A stretch of DNA of 64,000 nucleotides from Bursaphelenchus xylophilus (taxonomy: Eukaryota > Nematoda > Chromadorea > Rhabditida > Aphelenchoididae). Within the stretch, counting starts at the first letter, position 1; every line of letters begins with the position of its first letter. The DNA is taken from contig CAJFCV020000003.1 in the NCBI GenBank assembly GCA_904066235.2, positions 5,146,001 to 5,210,000 of the forward strand, given 5' to 3'. Below the pieces are notes generated by a model. It was not told the origin of the DNA and did not search any database. It saw only the letters and a program-made list of their open reading frames with translations. Shown here in pieces: positions 34,702-46,877 of the stretch. Made by a program: the position numbers and the translations under genes.

Positions 34702-35771
34702 GGCCTCGGTCTGGTTGGAGGAAGAAGGTGATATTACCCAGCGATAATGTCACAAAGAGCACCCTCTTTGCTGCAATTACATTCTCATGAAAAGACACGA
34801 GAAGGAAACGTGAAAAAAAACTTATTTGTAAACAAGTCAAAACAGGACCGCGACATTTCGACGGGGAATATTCAAATTTACGGGTCGAACAGAGATTGGA
34901 AAGCGAAATAAACAAAAGCAAATAATTAGGAAAAGTGTGGGGAAACGGCCGAACGGAGTTAGAAACAATCCGTCCGACCTCTGGGTGGTTTTTTAACCGG
35001 AAAAGTGAAAATCGATTGTTTTGTGGAAGAGCGGGAAGAAGAAAAGATTGCAACCGACGGCCGAATTCGCTCGTAATATCTAATCTAACAGAAAGAGAAC
35101 GGACCTACATGTTTTAACACAACAAAAAAGTTGCAACGTCCTTGCAACCTCTAAAATAGGAAACTACGGCATTAGAAGGAAGAGATAAAGAATTGCGAGC
35201 GCATAACCCCCTAAAACACCTGATGAACTGATTTCCCATAAAAACACGGAAAAGTTTCACACTTCTAACGAGTCCAAAAAATGTTTTTGCAGAGCCAGAG
35301 GAACAAGGAGGGAACCGGGCTGTTCGCTCGCTGCTGTTTCGCTCGCCTTTTCGGCGTTCCTCCGTGCCCCGGGTCAGCTGACAAACACAGAAAAAGTAAC
35401 CAGTGGAGCCGGAGTTCTTTCTTCTTCCTCTCTAAACAAATAAAAAGGTCAAAACCGTCGCGGAATTATCCTCAAACACGCAATTATGACCCCTACATGA
35501 CATCTCCGCCTGCGTTGTATCATGTTCGGTTCTGCTTCCATGAAGGTTAATCTTGCTAATCTTTTCGGGAGTAAACCCGCAAAGAAAGCCCTACTGCCAT
35601 TTTGTAGCCTACAAGTGCCTTACGTTAACAAAAATTGAATCTGCCTATGAGGCGTTTCGTACCCCAAATTTGCTAGTATTTATACAGAGTACAAACAAGA
35701 CCGAACCCAACAATAAAGAAAAGAAGGAATTGACCATTCCAATCTTGGCCCGATCAAGATCGGTCGGTACA
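34702..35771. promoter_or_regulatory. Divergent intergenic region, sup-26 / ACSF2
   Basis: Contains the 5' regions of both divergent genes. Open frames here are not supported as genes. No specific motif recognised. Confidence 0.4.
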
Positions 35772-38700
35772 ATGATGAAACTGTTGGATCTTCGCCGTTT
35801 TGGAGTTCTCTCAAATACCAGAAGAATCACCAGGGTCAGCTACGAGCATGGCCCCAGCCCTGTTCCACTAGTTCATGGGCTAGTGGGCCAGATATTCGCC
35901 GATGCTGCAGAACATTGCCCAGACAAAGAGGCCCTCGTCTTCAGTCAACAAAATGTCAGGAAAACGTATGCAGAGTTCTATGAGGACTCAAGACATTTTG
36001 CCAAGGCATTGTTGGGATTGGGATTACGACCCGGGGATCGCGTCGGCATCTGGGGACCCAATTATTATGAATGGGCCGTCACCAGTTGCGCAACAGCGAT
36101 GGCAGGAATTATTTCCGTAGGTGTAAAGACAAACAGTATATTGCTCTAGGTGACCGTAAACCCCGCTTACAAAACGGACGAGTTACATCATGCCCTCACA
36201 AGAGTCGGGGTCAAGGCCTTGGTTACACCGCACAATTTTAGACGTTCCAATTATTACGAGTAAGAGAGGAAACATAATTAAAATATTCGCCAGAATTTGA
36301 ATCGGCGGTGGCGGTAGAATTTTACTATACCATTTTTTGAGTTAAAATAATACAGTGATCACCCACTCACTAGTGAGCCATATTGAACCACTCGGTAAAA
36401 TATTTTCGAAAAATGTCATAATCGGATTTATGACAAATTTACGGATTTTGGTACCGAAAATTCGCAAAAAATCGATTTTTCCGAACCGAGAGTACCCCCC
36501 ATTTCATGGAATATTTTTGTACATGCTGCTACTATGAAAGCTAGAAAGTATAGCCATGTCGGTACCTCATGTCTATATTACAGTTACTTCTTTTTTTTCA
36601 CCCTCAAAGGTTAGACAGATTGACAAATTCTAATAAAACGAAAGCAGGTCGCCTTATACGTGCTGGTGGAGCTGGAAATCGTATTACTGTGGTGCAGCCG
36701 TTTATCCTAGCCATGGTTGTATAAAAATTTTCCATGAAATGGGGCACGCCTCGGAAATCGATTTTTTTTCGAGTTCCCGGCGAACAAATAAAAATCTATG
36801 TTACCGTAACCCTAAATCTTATCCAATTACAAAAGGTGCTTTTACATTATTTATACATAATACTAAACACGGTACTTTTTACCGAGTTATTAAGGTCCAA
36901 GCGGCCGCCATGTTACAACTAGGGAAAGGAGGGTGTAGAAATATGCAAACTTTGTCGGAAAGACCATGAAATCGCGTTAAATCAGAGACAACATGACGAT
37001 TTTTCTTGTTTGATGTGCATACTTCCAAAAACATCGTGTTACAGTAATCCTGACCAAATTGTATCAACAAGAAAAATGACGACCATCGTTCAAAACAAAT
37101 TTTGAGAAGGTTTCGGCTCCCTCATTGCAGAAGTATGGGCTTTGTACACCGTTTTCGTCAAGTCAGTAAATTTGTCATAAATCCGTCATCATGACAAATT
37201 TTAAAGACATTGTATTATTTTAATTCAAAAAATGGTATAGTAGAATTCTACCGCACACCACTGTTGCCGGCTGATTGAACTTCTCGTCTCTTTAAAATTG
37301 TATTACAGAACCATCGCGGAATTGGTGCCGGAAATGAAGAACAAGAATGTCGGCGAAGGTAGTATCGAAAGTAAAGAACTTCCCGATCTCAAACACCTTA
37401 TCATCTTTGACCACGAAAGGAAATCATACGAGTAAGTAATCGCTTAGTAAAATACACGTCTTCCTTAGAGGGGCCTGGAATTACAGAGACCTAATGAGAG
37501 GGACCGGGTCAAAGGAAAGGAAGATTCTGGAAAATATTCAACCACATCTCAAAACCGACGACCCCATCAACATTCAATACACAAGTGTAAGATACACTAG
37601 CAGAACACTATTCTTCCTTGTAGGGTACCACTGGACGTCCAAAACCAGCTACCCTTTCCCATCACAATCTCGTGAATAATGTCAAGTTCCTTGGAATTTG
37701 GATGGGATACGACAAGGGATGTATTAGTCTCTGCTTGCCTTGTCCTTTATATCACTGCTTCGGCGTTGTGATGGGTCTGATCGCCTCGGCCTTCTACAAA
37801 CAGACCTGTGTTTTCCCGTCTCCCTGGTTTGATCCAGGCGCCGTGATCGCTTCAGTTAAGGCAGAAAAATGTAACGTGATCTACGGCACTCCCACCATGT
37901 TCGTTGATATTCTATCACACCCAGATTACACACCGGCGGACATGCAATCACTCAAAAAAGGTAAAGACCAAATTCCTTTATCCTAATGTAAAATATTTTC
38001 TAGGAATTATGGCTGGATCGCCCTGTCCGGAGGCCCTTTGTAACCGTCTCGTCGAAGAAATCGGTATGGATGAGATCGCGATCGCATATGGAGGAACCGA
38101 ACTGAGTCCACTGGCTACCTTTTCCAAGCTCACAGAACCCCCCCTGGAGAGAATCAAAAGTGTTGGATATGCATTCTCACATTGTGAAGTGTGCATTGTT
38201 GATGACAAGGGACAGATTGTCGAGAGAGATGAAAAGGGAGAAGTTCTAGCCCGAGGATACAATGTTATGAAAGGATATTGGGGAGATGACGAAGCTACGA
38301 AACAAGCTGTCGACAAGGATGGATGGTACCATACTGGGTAAGGAGACATGAGAGCTAAAACAGAAAACATTACAGGGATATTGGTCTAATGAGAGAGAAT
38401 GGAAGCATTGTGATCTGTGGCCGGATTAAAGAGATGATCATTCGAGGGGGAGAGAACATTTACCCCGCGGAGATTGAGGCGTACATATTCAAACACCCCA
38501 GCATCAGCATTGTCCAGGTAAGCAACCGCAAGACATGCGTTCTAACGAGTGAAAATTCCTGATCAAATGTTATTAAGGTCGTGGGAATACCGGATGCCAG
38601 ATATGGAGAAGAGATATGCGCCGTGATTGTCCTCAAAAAAGGTCATCACCTGACGGAAAAAGAAGTTCGTGAATTCTGCACTGGAAAAATTTCCCATTAC

Positions 38701-38826
38701 AAGATTCCGAAATTCATCTTGTTCAAAGAAGAGAGTTTCTTGCCACTTACGGCAACTGGAAAAGTCATGAAAAACGTTCTCAGCAAGTCGTGTCAAGAAG
38801 AATTGGAAAAGAACAAAACTGATTAA
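35772..38826 (+). CDS. ACSF2: Acyl-CoA synthetase family member 2 (medium-chain type, mitochondrial)
   Basis: ANL-superfamily ligase activating fatty acids to acyl-CoA with ATP. Eight exons: 35772-36116, 36150-36259, 37309-37431, 37469-37586, 37624-37960, 38004-38337, 38376-38517, 38578-38826; 585 residues (human 615). The N-terminus is basic and Ser-containing, fitting a mitochondrial presequence. Motifs: YTSGTTGRPKPATLSHHN (P-loop), YGTPTMFVDIL, AYGGTELSP (YGxTE), WYHTGD, GRIKEMIIRGGENIYPAEIE, and the late catalytic Lys near LTATGKVMK. Intron 2 is 1,049 nt and contains a transposon-like insert; the others are 33-60 nt. AATAAA at 38839. Confidence 0.95.
36303..37263. mobile_element. Inverted-repeat transposon inside ACSF2 intron 2
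   Basis: Terminal inverted repeats of about 55 bp: GCGGTAGAATTTTACTATAC at 36311 returns as GTATAGTAGAATTCTACCGC ending near 37255, with ATTTTTTGAGTTAAAATAAT also mirrored. Complementarity resumes inside (GGATTTATGACAAATTTAC at about 36424 against its complement near 37165). No transposase frame is seen. A CACCACTG end suggests a hAT-like origin, which is a guess. Confidence 0.75.
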
Positions 38827-39313
38827 AGAAATCTCAAAAATAAACGGATACACTGAGAATACAACAATTACTTTACAGCCCCGAAAAAATACAGAATTCT
38901 TTTCTGCAGAAAACTTTTTATTCCCGCCGAAGAATGGAGACTTGACAAATCAATTGTTGCATTGCGCCGAATATAAAAATATTGAATGACGTTTTTATTT
39001 TTTGGGTGGAAAACGAGCCCTTTTTTAAAAATTCCAGGTCCGGTAAAATTACTAGTAATGCTGGGGAGGGTACAATTTATCTATTTGTTATTGCTTCATT
39101 TTTTACTTTAAGGTTAATAAATATCTTTATGTAATTCTATTTGCAATTTGTTCAAAAATACAGCGTCTGTACTAAGGTATTACAGCTTATGGCTTTTTTC
39201 TAGGGTGGTTTTTCAGCTAACTTTCAGTTAGCACATTGGCCGCGGGCCGGAAATCGGGAAAAAAACGTGTCGCTGACCGCCGCTATGAATAACTTCAGGG
39301 TACTTGAAGGATA
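38827..39313. other. Intergenic
   Basis: 3' region of ACSF2 and upstream region of the NOL8-like gene; nothing else recognised. Confidence 0.4.
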
Positions 39314-40658
39314 ATGGAACCTAGAGACGACGGTTTGTCTCGAAGGCTGAATGGGTTATTGGAAAAACGAAAGTTTGAGGAAGAACGGCGAAAATTGATT
39401 AGTGAATCTTTACGAAATGGATCCAGCGCAAACAAGAAGATTGTGTTTAAAGATTCCGACGATGATGTAGGTAGTAATGCATTGATCTTACCTTATTCAG
39501 GATTATGAGCCGCAGTCAAAAAAGCTCACTTTGTTCGAGAAAGATGATGAAGACCCACAACTTAATAAGCAAAACCCTGCCGATTTGCTTAAAAACCGAT
39601 TTACGGGTTACAAAAGTGAGAAGTTAACAGAAATGGAGACCCGCTTTAACTATGATGAGCGATTCAAAGTAGACGAACGGTTTTTGGAGGGTTCTGTTGA
39701 TGAGATTGACAAAGAGGTAAGTTTGAGGGGTTTTATTATGTGTTCTCTTTGTAGACCGGGGAAATGACATCGCTAGCGGAGAAAAAGAGTCAGTTTGCTA
39801 TTCTGTCCTCTGTTCTTGGCCATGAAGTTAGTAGCTTGTTAACATCGAAGAAGAAGGTGAAGAATAATGTCGTCAGACCTTTCCAACGTTTTGATCCGGA
39901 TAATCCTAATCACGTGGAATGGATGGAAACCCAGAAGCAACATGTAAAAGTGCAAAATAAGCCTTTGATAGATGCCGAACAGTTTAACCGGGTATGTCTG
40001 GTGAATTAGTTTGATGGTGGTTTCAGGAAGTGGATAAGGAAGTGACAAAAGTCGTGGAAGGACACTTTTACGAAATGGATCAAGACTTTGCAAAAGAGCT
40101 TCACAAGAATCTCAGTACGTTTAGTTTGCTTACTTATTGTTGTTATATTTTAGATGAAAAGAAGTCTGGGGAAGCATTCAGTTTTTTGTCGTTGATAGGA
40201 AGGTCTTCAAATGAGGAAGAAAAGCCCGATGTTTCCATTTTTGACAAATTGTTGCATGCCGAAAAGACAGAAGAAACTCCAAAGATCGAAAAAGTAATTT
40301 GGCATTTTTTTCAACATTTTGATTTAGATAACCCCTCTAAATGACAACGTAAACGCATCTGATATAATAGAGAAACCCTTCTTCTTTATTTATCCGTTTG
40401 ACGAAGGGTCCAAGAAAGTTTTGAATACGTTTCGAAGACAGCAGGATATGGCAAAAGTGAAACAAGCATGGCAAACACATCGTGATAAAACTGAAGTGGT
40501 ATGTTTACCTATGTGAATAAATTACTAACGTCTTGTTTTAGTTTTATAAATCCTTGGTAAAAACCAATTGGCGGTTGAAGGAAAAGGAGAAGAAGCAGCA
40601 CTTGAGAAATAAACATGCAAAATCTTCTCAGAAGGTAGCTGGAAAGGGAGATTCATAG
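39314..40658 (+). CDS. NOL8-like nucleolar protein (C-terminal part only)
   Basis: Probable nucleolar protein of ribosome biogenesis. Seven exons: 39314-39466, 39501-39716, 39755-39991, 40027-40114, 40154-40293, 40328-40498, 40542-40658; 373 residues. It is highly charged, with RPFQRFDPDNPNHVEW in the middle, EAFSFLSLIG and EKPFFFIYPFDEGSKKV towards the end, and a basic coiled tail (RLKEKEKKQQ). The EKPFFF block followed by a charged helix recalls vertebrate NOL8 C-termini; the N-terminal RRM of NOL8 is absent. First gene of a tight three-gene run; the next starts 137 bp later. Confidence 0.7.
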
Positions 40659-40795
40659 CTTTTAATTATCGTACTTTTCGTTGTTATTGTTGTCTGTTAT
40701 ATAAAAATACATCGTTGGTGAGTACCGTTTCATACACCGGTTTGGTCCAATATTATTGTCAAATGATTAAGGTGTTAGTGTAGGAATATTTTAGA

Positions 40796-41295
40796 ATGAA
40801 TAAGGAAGATTTATACAGTATCCTTGGATGCACGTCCGCCGCTACTGTAAGCTCAATAATCGCGACAACCTTCGGTTTAGACAGAGCAAATACTCACTGA
40901 ATACAAAGCACGGGTCCGTCAATTCCACCCTGATAAGAAAGATGGCACTGATTCAGAGTTCTGCAGACTCCAAAGAGCTAAAGAGATATTAACAGATCCA
41001 AGTAAAAGAAGGCATTATGACACGTATCTGGCTATGGGAACGGGAATGCCTTTAGATGAGTGGATGGAACACCGAGAACGTCTTCAGCAGGTGGGGTGAT
41101 GATTAGATCTCTTTCTTCTCTTTCTTATTACGATTTAGCCTTCTGATATTACAGACTTTACATTGGGCGAATCCTTCTAGTCCGACCCCTGCTATTGAAC
41201 TCAAGGAAAAGGCGGGTGTGGAGGCAGAACAACCTGTTGACTGGAAGAGACATGAAACTTCTACAATCAACGCGTTTCGGAATTACCGAATATGA
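40796..41295 (+). CDS. DNAJC12: DNAJC12-like J-domain co-chaperone
   Basis: Hsp70 co-chaperone; in vertebrates DNAJC12 serves aromatic amino-acid hydroxylases. Three exons: 40796-40846, 40881-41090, 41155-41295; 133 residues (human 198). J domain: DLYSILGCTSAAT, helix II, the HPD motif in RQFHPDKKDG, and RAKEILTDPSKRRHYD. The segment MPLDEWMEHRERLQQTLHW follows the DNAJC12 pattern, and the C-terminus TINAFRNYRI matches the conserved KFRNYEI end of the human protein. A TTTTAG acceptor directly precedes the ATG, as in a downstream operon gene. Confidence 0.88.
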
Positions 41296-41518
41296 TGGTC
41301 CGCAATTATACAAACGACTTACACTAACTTCACTTAGCATAATATGAAACAACTGGTTCTTGCATTCCAAAAAGATATAGATTCGCTTAGTGTTGACTGA
41401 TGAATAAATTAGAGTTTTAAGGTTTTACTTCTATTGTTCAGTCTAAATCTGCGTAAATATCTAATGTTTTATTGAGTACACTCGTGTGTAAATAAGCATT
41501 TTTTAAAGATCGCTCGAA

Positions 41519-41808
41519 ATGGCTCAGCACAAAATGAAGAAGAAGGTAAGCCGTAAATTAATATACGATTAACACGTTTAAAGACTTCTGTTCCTGTTGG
41601 CGTAAAACAAAAAGTGAAGAAGCAGAAGCAACAACAAGGACATCCCAGGAAAGGTTCTAATGTCATCCTGCCAGCAAAGAAGTCTGGGAAAGTGTTGGAA
41701 CATAAGGTTAGCTCGAATGTTTCGAAGACCATCAACCAGAAGAACGAGGACATGGTCAGAGGAAGGGCCGACAAAGATCAGGGGCGTGTATCCAAGAAGA
41801 AGAAGTAA
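41519..41808 (+). CDS. UPF0390 small basic nucleolar-type protein (C19orf53/LYDG10 homologue)
   Basis: Two exons: 41519-41545 and 41584-41808; 83 residues. It starts MAQHKMKKK, has a central HPRKGSNVILPAKKS block like the PRKGGRVIAPKKA of human C19orf53, and ends in a Lys run (VSKKKK). Molecular role not established to my knowledge. It lies 223 bp after DNAJC12 on the same strand and is probably the third gene of the cluster. Confidence 0.8.
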
Positions 41809-41936
41809 TGGTTTTTGTTGTTTAAATAAAATTTTTTAAGCGAATTCGCCTTGGAGGTTTTGAAAGTTTATTTGAACATTGGGTTTATTATACTCTGTCT
41901 AAGAGATGACCTATGTAGTAGTATCATTATGCCTTG

Positions 41937-42859
41937 TTATTCTGTTTTCTTGGAAGCATCTAATTTCGCTTCTGCATGGCCATGGCTGATAATCTTTTCA
42001 ATGGCAAGATGAGCCACAATGGGTGATATCCAGTAAACCACGAAGTGATCTAAATGAGGAACACCGCCACAGTTGAAAGTACAAGCCCATGCAACAATTG
42101 GATTCGCATACATGCCAGTGTAGAATATTCCTAGAAACATTTATGTTTTCTTTTTATCCTACCTAAGACGGTAACCAAGGCGGCAACAAGCGCAATTGCA
42201 AATTGAAGAATCCTTTGGGTAACGATTTTCCCCTCGAGATAAACTTCGGCCAATTTGTTTGCAATTAATCCTCCAGCCTCCACCAAAGAGCCAAATAACA
42301 TGGTCACCTAAAGCACTTATGCATTTCAGATGACCTTACCGATAAGTCAGATTCACAATCTTCGTGTAGGAATTCCGAATGCTTTGGATGCATTCCTAAC
42401 TTCCAGAATCCCAGAACGAAGACATACGACAGATAAGCTGCAAGGAATTGAATTCCCACAAAGGCGAATAACTTTTGAGCCGACACTTGTTTCTTGATGA
42501 AACCGATAATCTGGCCGAAAGTTTATGGATTTGTCACATAAACTTACAAATGGGCAGGGATCGGCAGAAGCATCTCGTAGCAAAACCAAGTTCATCAATT
42601 CAATGAACGTGATTTCAATTACAACGCCTTGGATACCATAGGTTTGGAGAACAATGTTTACATCAAACATAGGAGCACATACTTGAACTGTTCCTATGAA
42701 CTACAACGAATTGAATTCTGTGATATGACCTACTTCCAGCACCAAGGGCAAGTATTTTTCGTTGACATTGAGTATCTTCCGTCCCAATAGAAATCGGAAT
42801 AACTCACAAATAATGTAAACGGAGCAATAGAGTATCAGAGACGCAACCCAGACCCTCAT
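41937..42859 (-). CDS. Unorthodox aquaporin (AQP11/12-like superaquaporin)
   Basis: Water or small-solute channel, usually intracellular in this subgroup. Five exons: 42859-42734, 42700-42548, 42510-42340, 42307-42163, 42130-41937; 262 residues with six predicted helices. The pore loops are non-canonical: the first NPA position reads DPC (ASADPCPF), the second NPI (MYANPIVAWACTFNC). The Cys nine residues after the second motif (WACTFNC) is a hallmark of AQP11-type channels. C. elegans aqp-9 to aqp-11 belong to this class. The second exon must join after GAA (donor GTAGGT at 42733) for the frame to stay open. Confidence 0.88.
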
Positions 42860-43182
42860 CCCGGACTTTCAAGTTTTACATGACCTCTCAGCCCACCTAA
42901 GAGACCTTGGCAAAAAAATCTGGGAGGGGAAGAGTCTTATTTCCGAACGCACTAGAAAAAACGAAAGACAAGAGGAGAACACCGCTGATAAAAACAAAGG
43001 CAGGTTTATTTCAGTAAATGATAGTACAACAACAAAATTAACAACATCGATATAATCAATATTTGTATCGGTACGGAAAGTCATACTGAATAATTATTTG
43101 TCCACAAAAAATGTGAAAAAGTATAGTTGACTTTTCATGTATACAACATCAATTTCATCGGGTCCTACAAAAAAGTCAAAGC
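42860..43182. other. Intergenic
   Basis: Spacer between the CISD3 3' end and the aquaporin start; nothing recognised. Confidence 0.4.
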
Positions 43183-43700
43183 CTAATTAAACAAGTCGTC
43201 CGTAGCAGACTTCTCCTTTACAAATTTGTGAGATCCATCGCAAAACGGCCGATTTTTGGTCTGCTTACAATTACAGAACCACACCTCCATGTCTTCTTCT
43301 GGGATGAATCTAACCGGCTTTAGTTTGGTGTCGGGCAACTTCAAGTTATTGTGTGAACCATCGCACAACGGCTGGTTCCCGCTATACCCGCATGAGCACC
43401 AAGCGTAAACCTTGTCCTTCTTCAAAAAAGCTCGAGTCGGCAGCTTGTCGGCCACTTTTCCAACCTGAGGTTGCAAATGATTGTTTCCTTGAATACCATA
43501 TGGCTCATTGGGTCTCTTGTCGTGTATCTAAAATAATAAGAGGAAAACGTGATTTAACTTACATGATGGTACTTTAAGACAGAAGGCTCCGTTCCGACGA
43601 AAAATGTTCCTTTGCGATGCAGACGATAAGGGCCGAATCCTGTCTTATTGCTTTGTAAAACTGAGGAAAATGAAGCAGACAACACCCGCGTTTGCCGCAT
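43183..43700 (-). CDS. CISD3: CISD3/MiNT double CDGSH iron-sulfur protein
   Basis: Mitochondrial matrix protein carrying two 2Fe-2S clusters. Two exons: 43700-43563 and 43527-43183; 160 residues. Both CDGSH motifs are complete: CSCGYSGNQPLCDGSH and CNCKQTKNRPFCDGSH, each giving three Cys and one His ligand. Two CDGSH motifs without a transmembrane helix define the CISD3 subgroup. The N-terminus MRQTRVLSASFSSVLQ is basic and Ser-rich, as a presequence. The frame is open upstream of this ATG, but the upstream sequence does not look like a better start. Confidence 0.95.
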
Positions 43701-44284
43701 CTTATAAACTACATTCAATAATCTCGTCTCCTTCGTCGAATTCGAAATGTGAAAAAAAAAATTCGAATTGGTAACGCCAAGCTGCGCCCGAGAAAATAAT
43801 TTTGCGCACCTATGCAATTTATTGATAATGCCAGCGGGCCCCCAGGAGTATGTATGTGTTCATTTCATGTATTTCGACATTTATTTACAATTTTTTCTGA
43901 AGAGCGAAAAAACTTTCAGAGTTCTGAGATGGCGGCCAGCGCATTGTCCCCTGATTTTTACTCGGTCAAATTTTAAGGCGGGCCGTCCTCATGCCTGAAA
44001 CCGAAAAGAGATCCGGTTGCCACCCTTTTCCGTTACATTCCTGGCGTACCATTGTTAGAAATATTGATGTAACGTATTTATTTTTATTATTTGAGGAATA
44101 AGAGAAAACAATGAAAAAACTGGGATAAAGAAGGAAACAAAAAATGCGTAAAACGGAAAACAAGAGGCATGTCATCAAAGGAACTATGTATAAGGGTTTG
44201 GAATTGGGAGAAGTTGAATATTCTTAGAATCTGGTGAAGAGACATTAGCAACGAGGACTATTTCAAGTAATTATTTGCCGTTTA
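43701..44284. other. Intergenic
   Basis: 3' flank of the STPR gene and upstream region of CISD3. No further feature. Confidence 0.4.
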
Positions 44285-45920
44285 TCACTGATAATACGTC
44301 ACGTGTTGATGACCGGGGCCATTTGGAGGTTGAGTTTGTTGTTGGATTATATGGGCACCTACTGTTTGGCCGTTCCCTGACATCGTGACAGGGACTTGGG
44401 TGACAGTGGCGCCAGGAGGGAGGGTTTGAAGTATGGTGGTACCCGGAGGATACTGTCCTTGTCTTTGTCTCAGCAATACCTGAAAATATTTTGTTAAATT
44501 TATATTAACGATTATACCGGTATCATAAGAACGAAACTTACTTGCTGTGCCTGTTGAGTTCTTTTTAACACATCCCGCTCTAAAGACGAAAGCGCGTCAT
44601 ATTCTTCTTCCTTCTTCTGTTGAGGGCTTCCTTCATCAATATGGCCCATAAGCTGACCGCTGGTATCCATCTGTCGTTTTCTCTTAGGGGTATATCTCTT
44701 CTGATTGTAGGCCTTTCTTTGCTCCGGAGTCATCCGTTGGTATCTTAATCTCGCGGCTTCTGCCCGTTTCGCATTTCTGACCACAATTTGTTGCGCCCGA
44801 TCCAAGGCTTCCCCGTTGATTCGGCCAATTGGCATGGCTAGAAGTTGCTCTTCTTCCATTCGCCGTTTCCTGAATGCTTCTGTTCTTCGCTGGTTATATA
44901 ACTTCTTCTCATCTGGATTCATGCGATGGTAGCGAAGACGGGCAGCTTCAGCTTTCTTGGCATTACGCTCCTTCACTTTTTCTCTGATTGCATCTTCATC
45001 TTTAATCAGTTCTCCTTTTTCGTTTTTCAGAGTTATTTGCCGCATTCTTCTTTTCTGATTATGCGCCTTTCTTTCCTCTGACGTCATTCGTTGATATCGA
45101 CTTCTGGCAGCTTCGGCCCATCTGGCCCTCATCCTCTTTTCTCTTAACTGTTCAATAACTTCCGGGTCGTCTACAATATCATTGGAAGCTCGAAGAATAG
45201 ATTCTAATTCCGCCAACTCTCGTTCCCGCTGACGTTTTCTTTTCTGGGCCAGTGTTCTCTTTAAATTCAATGCCTTCTTGTCTTCTGCGCTGAGTCGATG
45301 GTAACGGAGTCGGGCAGCTTCGGCTTGTTTTTTCCGTTTAGCAGCTTCTTTTTCTATTTTATCTGGCGATTCGATGACCACTGGCTTAGAACTGCTCTTC
45401 TGGTATCTGAAAACGCCACAATAAATTGTATTATATTCGAATAATCTTACCTATTTCCCGGAGTTGTTACCAATTGCCCTTGGATTGCTCCTTGATAAGG
45501 CGCAGTGCTGATGATAGTAGCTGGCTGTTCTACAAAATACTCGGCAAAGGCAACTCTGCGACTGTCATCCTGATCTGGAGTGGGAGCACTGCCTACTGGC
45601 TGAGTGGTAATTAGAATATGCTGAGGTTGAGAGGACTGTACCCCCGAGCTCGGGATCTGCACCACTTGGATCTGACTGTTTTGGGGGATTTGCAGTTCCT
45701 GCAAAGGGATGTATTAAAAAGTACCATTAACTTTTACCTGTCCGTTGCTCGTGATAAAAGTGGTATTACTGTTATGGTATTGCCCAGATGACGGAGTATA
45801 TTGAGCCACAGAGGTCGGATGGAATTCAATCGCTTGGGTCTCATATTGTATGATGTTCCCCTGACTGTAAGGCGGCTGTCGATGATCGAATTGTTGCACG
45901 TATGTGATATTATCATTCAT
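44285..45920 (-). CDS. STPR-repeat protein (FMBP-1-like)
   Basis: Probable DNA-binding protein. Four exons: 45920-45738, 45698-45451, 45406-44542, 44479-44285; 496 residues. The large third exon carries four blocks of the score-and-three-amino-acid-peptide repeat, each of form AEAARxRYxRMxxEx(R/K)KAxNxxR, separated by 30-40-residue basic linkers (EAARLRYHRLSAEDKKAL, EAARSRYQRMTSEERKAH, EAARLRYHRMNPDEKKLY, EAARLRYQRMTPEQRKAY). STPR domains bind DNA in silkworm fibroin-modulator-binding protein 1. Flanking regions are Gln/Ser/Thr-rich like activation domains. Confidence 0.85.
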
Positions 45921-46877
45921 CTTGAAGGATGATGGAACCCTGTAGTGCAAGTGTTTCACTCTAGTTATTCAAATACAGATTACGGTAAACACGAACCCGA
46001 GTGAAGAAGGGTGAAGATACGGAGTGGAAAGAGAGGAAAGCAGGGGAAATAGCAGTAGATCTGGCACGAGACATACAGAAGAGGGCGCTAATCAAAGCCA
46101 GACAAAAGTGGATCGAAAATCGGCGCCTAAAATGTAAGAGAAAGGAGAACGACAGAACCGAAAAGAACAAGGCAGGAAAGGGGACCGACTCTCCGCTCTC
46201 TCAACCGGCAAAAGAAACGACGAGAGTGAGTTAAAAGCAATCGGAGAACATGTGAGAGCGCTGCGACCTTCAGAACAGCCCGCTGCAGCACGGCGATAGA
46301 GGAGAGGGGAGTGCAGCAGAGATGGAAATACGCTTCGCGACGACCCCTTCCCCTCTCTGCCCCCCTCCCCCCAACGCCGCCCTCTTTATCCCACTCTGTC
46401 CGCGTTCCCGATAAATTCTCCACTAGACCCTTCTCTCTTACATTCCCCATGAGTTCAGCCCTCTCTCCCCATCAATCGCTGACGACAGGAATGCGCACGC
46501 TCTCTTCCGACTCCATACTTCCTCCATTTTCTCTACTCATAGTCAAAAACAGTGTGGTCGAAAGCGGAGTGTGCAGTGGAAGGCGTGGGGCCCGCCAAAT
46601 TTCTGGTCTATCCCAGAGAGTCGTTGTGTTTGGAATGGATGGGAAAGAGAGAGTGCAGTCGCATGACCAGCAGAGCATCCACGACATCTTGGAAAGGGGA
46701 AACGAAAATAGAAAAGACCGAATCGATGGGAGCGGATGAATACGACAGAGAGGTCCAGAGTTTTTATATTGCTTTAGACCTAGAAAAGCTCTAGAGAAAT
46801 CGGACAGGGAAGCAAACCCCTAAATAATAAAAACAGGGAAGAAAAATATAATCTTTATTATTTTTTTAAAAATTATC
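45921..46877. promoter_or_regulatory. Upstream region of the STPR gene
   Basis: Strand-asymmetric purine-rich (46000-46260) and pyrimidine-rich (46340-46540) tracts, with no coding sequence I can support. Likely 5' flank of the minus-strand STPR gene. Confidence 0.4.

Noticed and set aside
36734..36969. Open frames inside the ACSF2 intron
   Set aside because: They belong to the inverted-repeat insertion and show no protein similarity.
46311..46794. 142- and 80-codon frames upstream of the STPR gene
   Set aside because: Overlapping frames on both strands in low-complexity purine/pyrimidine tracts; no splice support.
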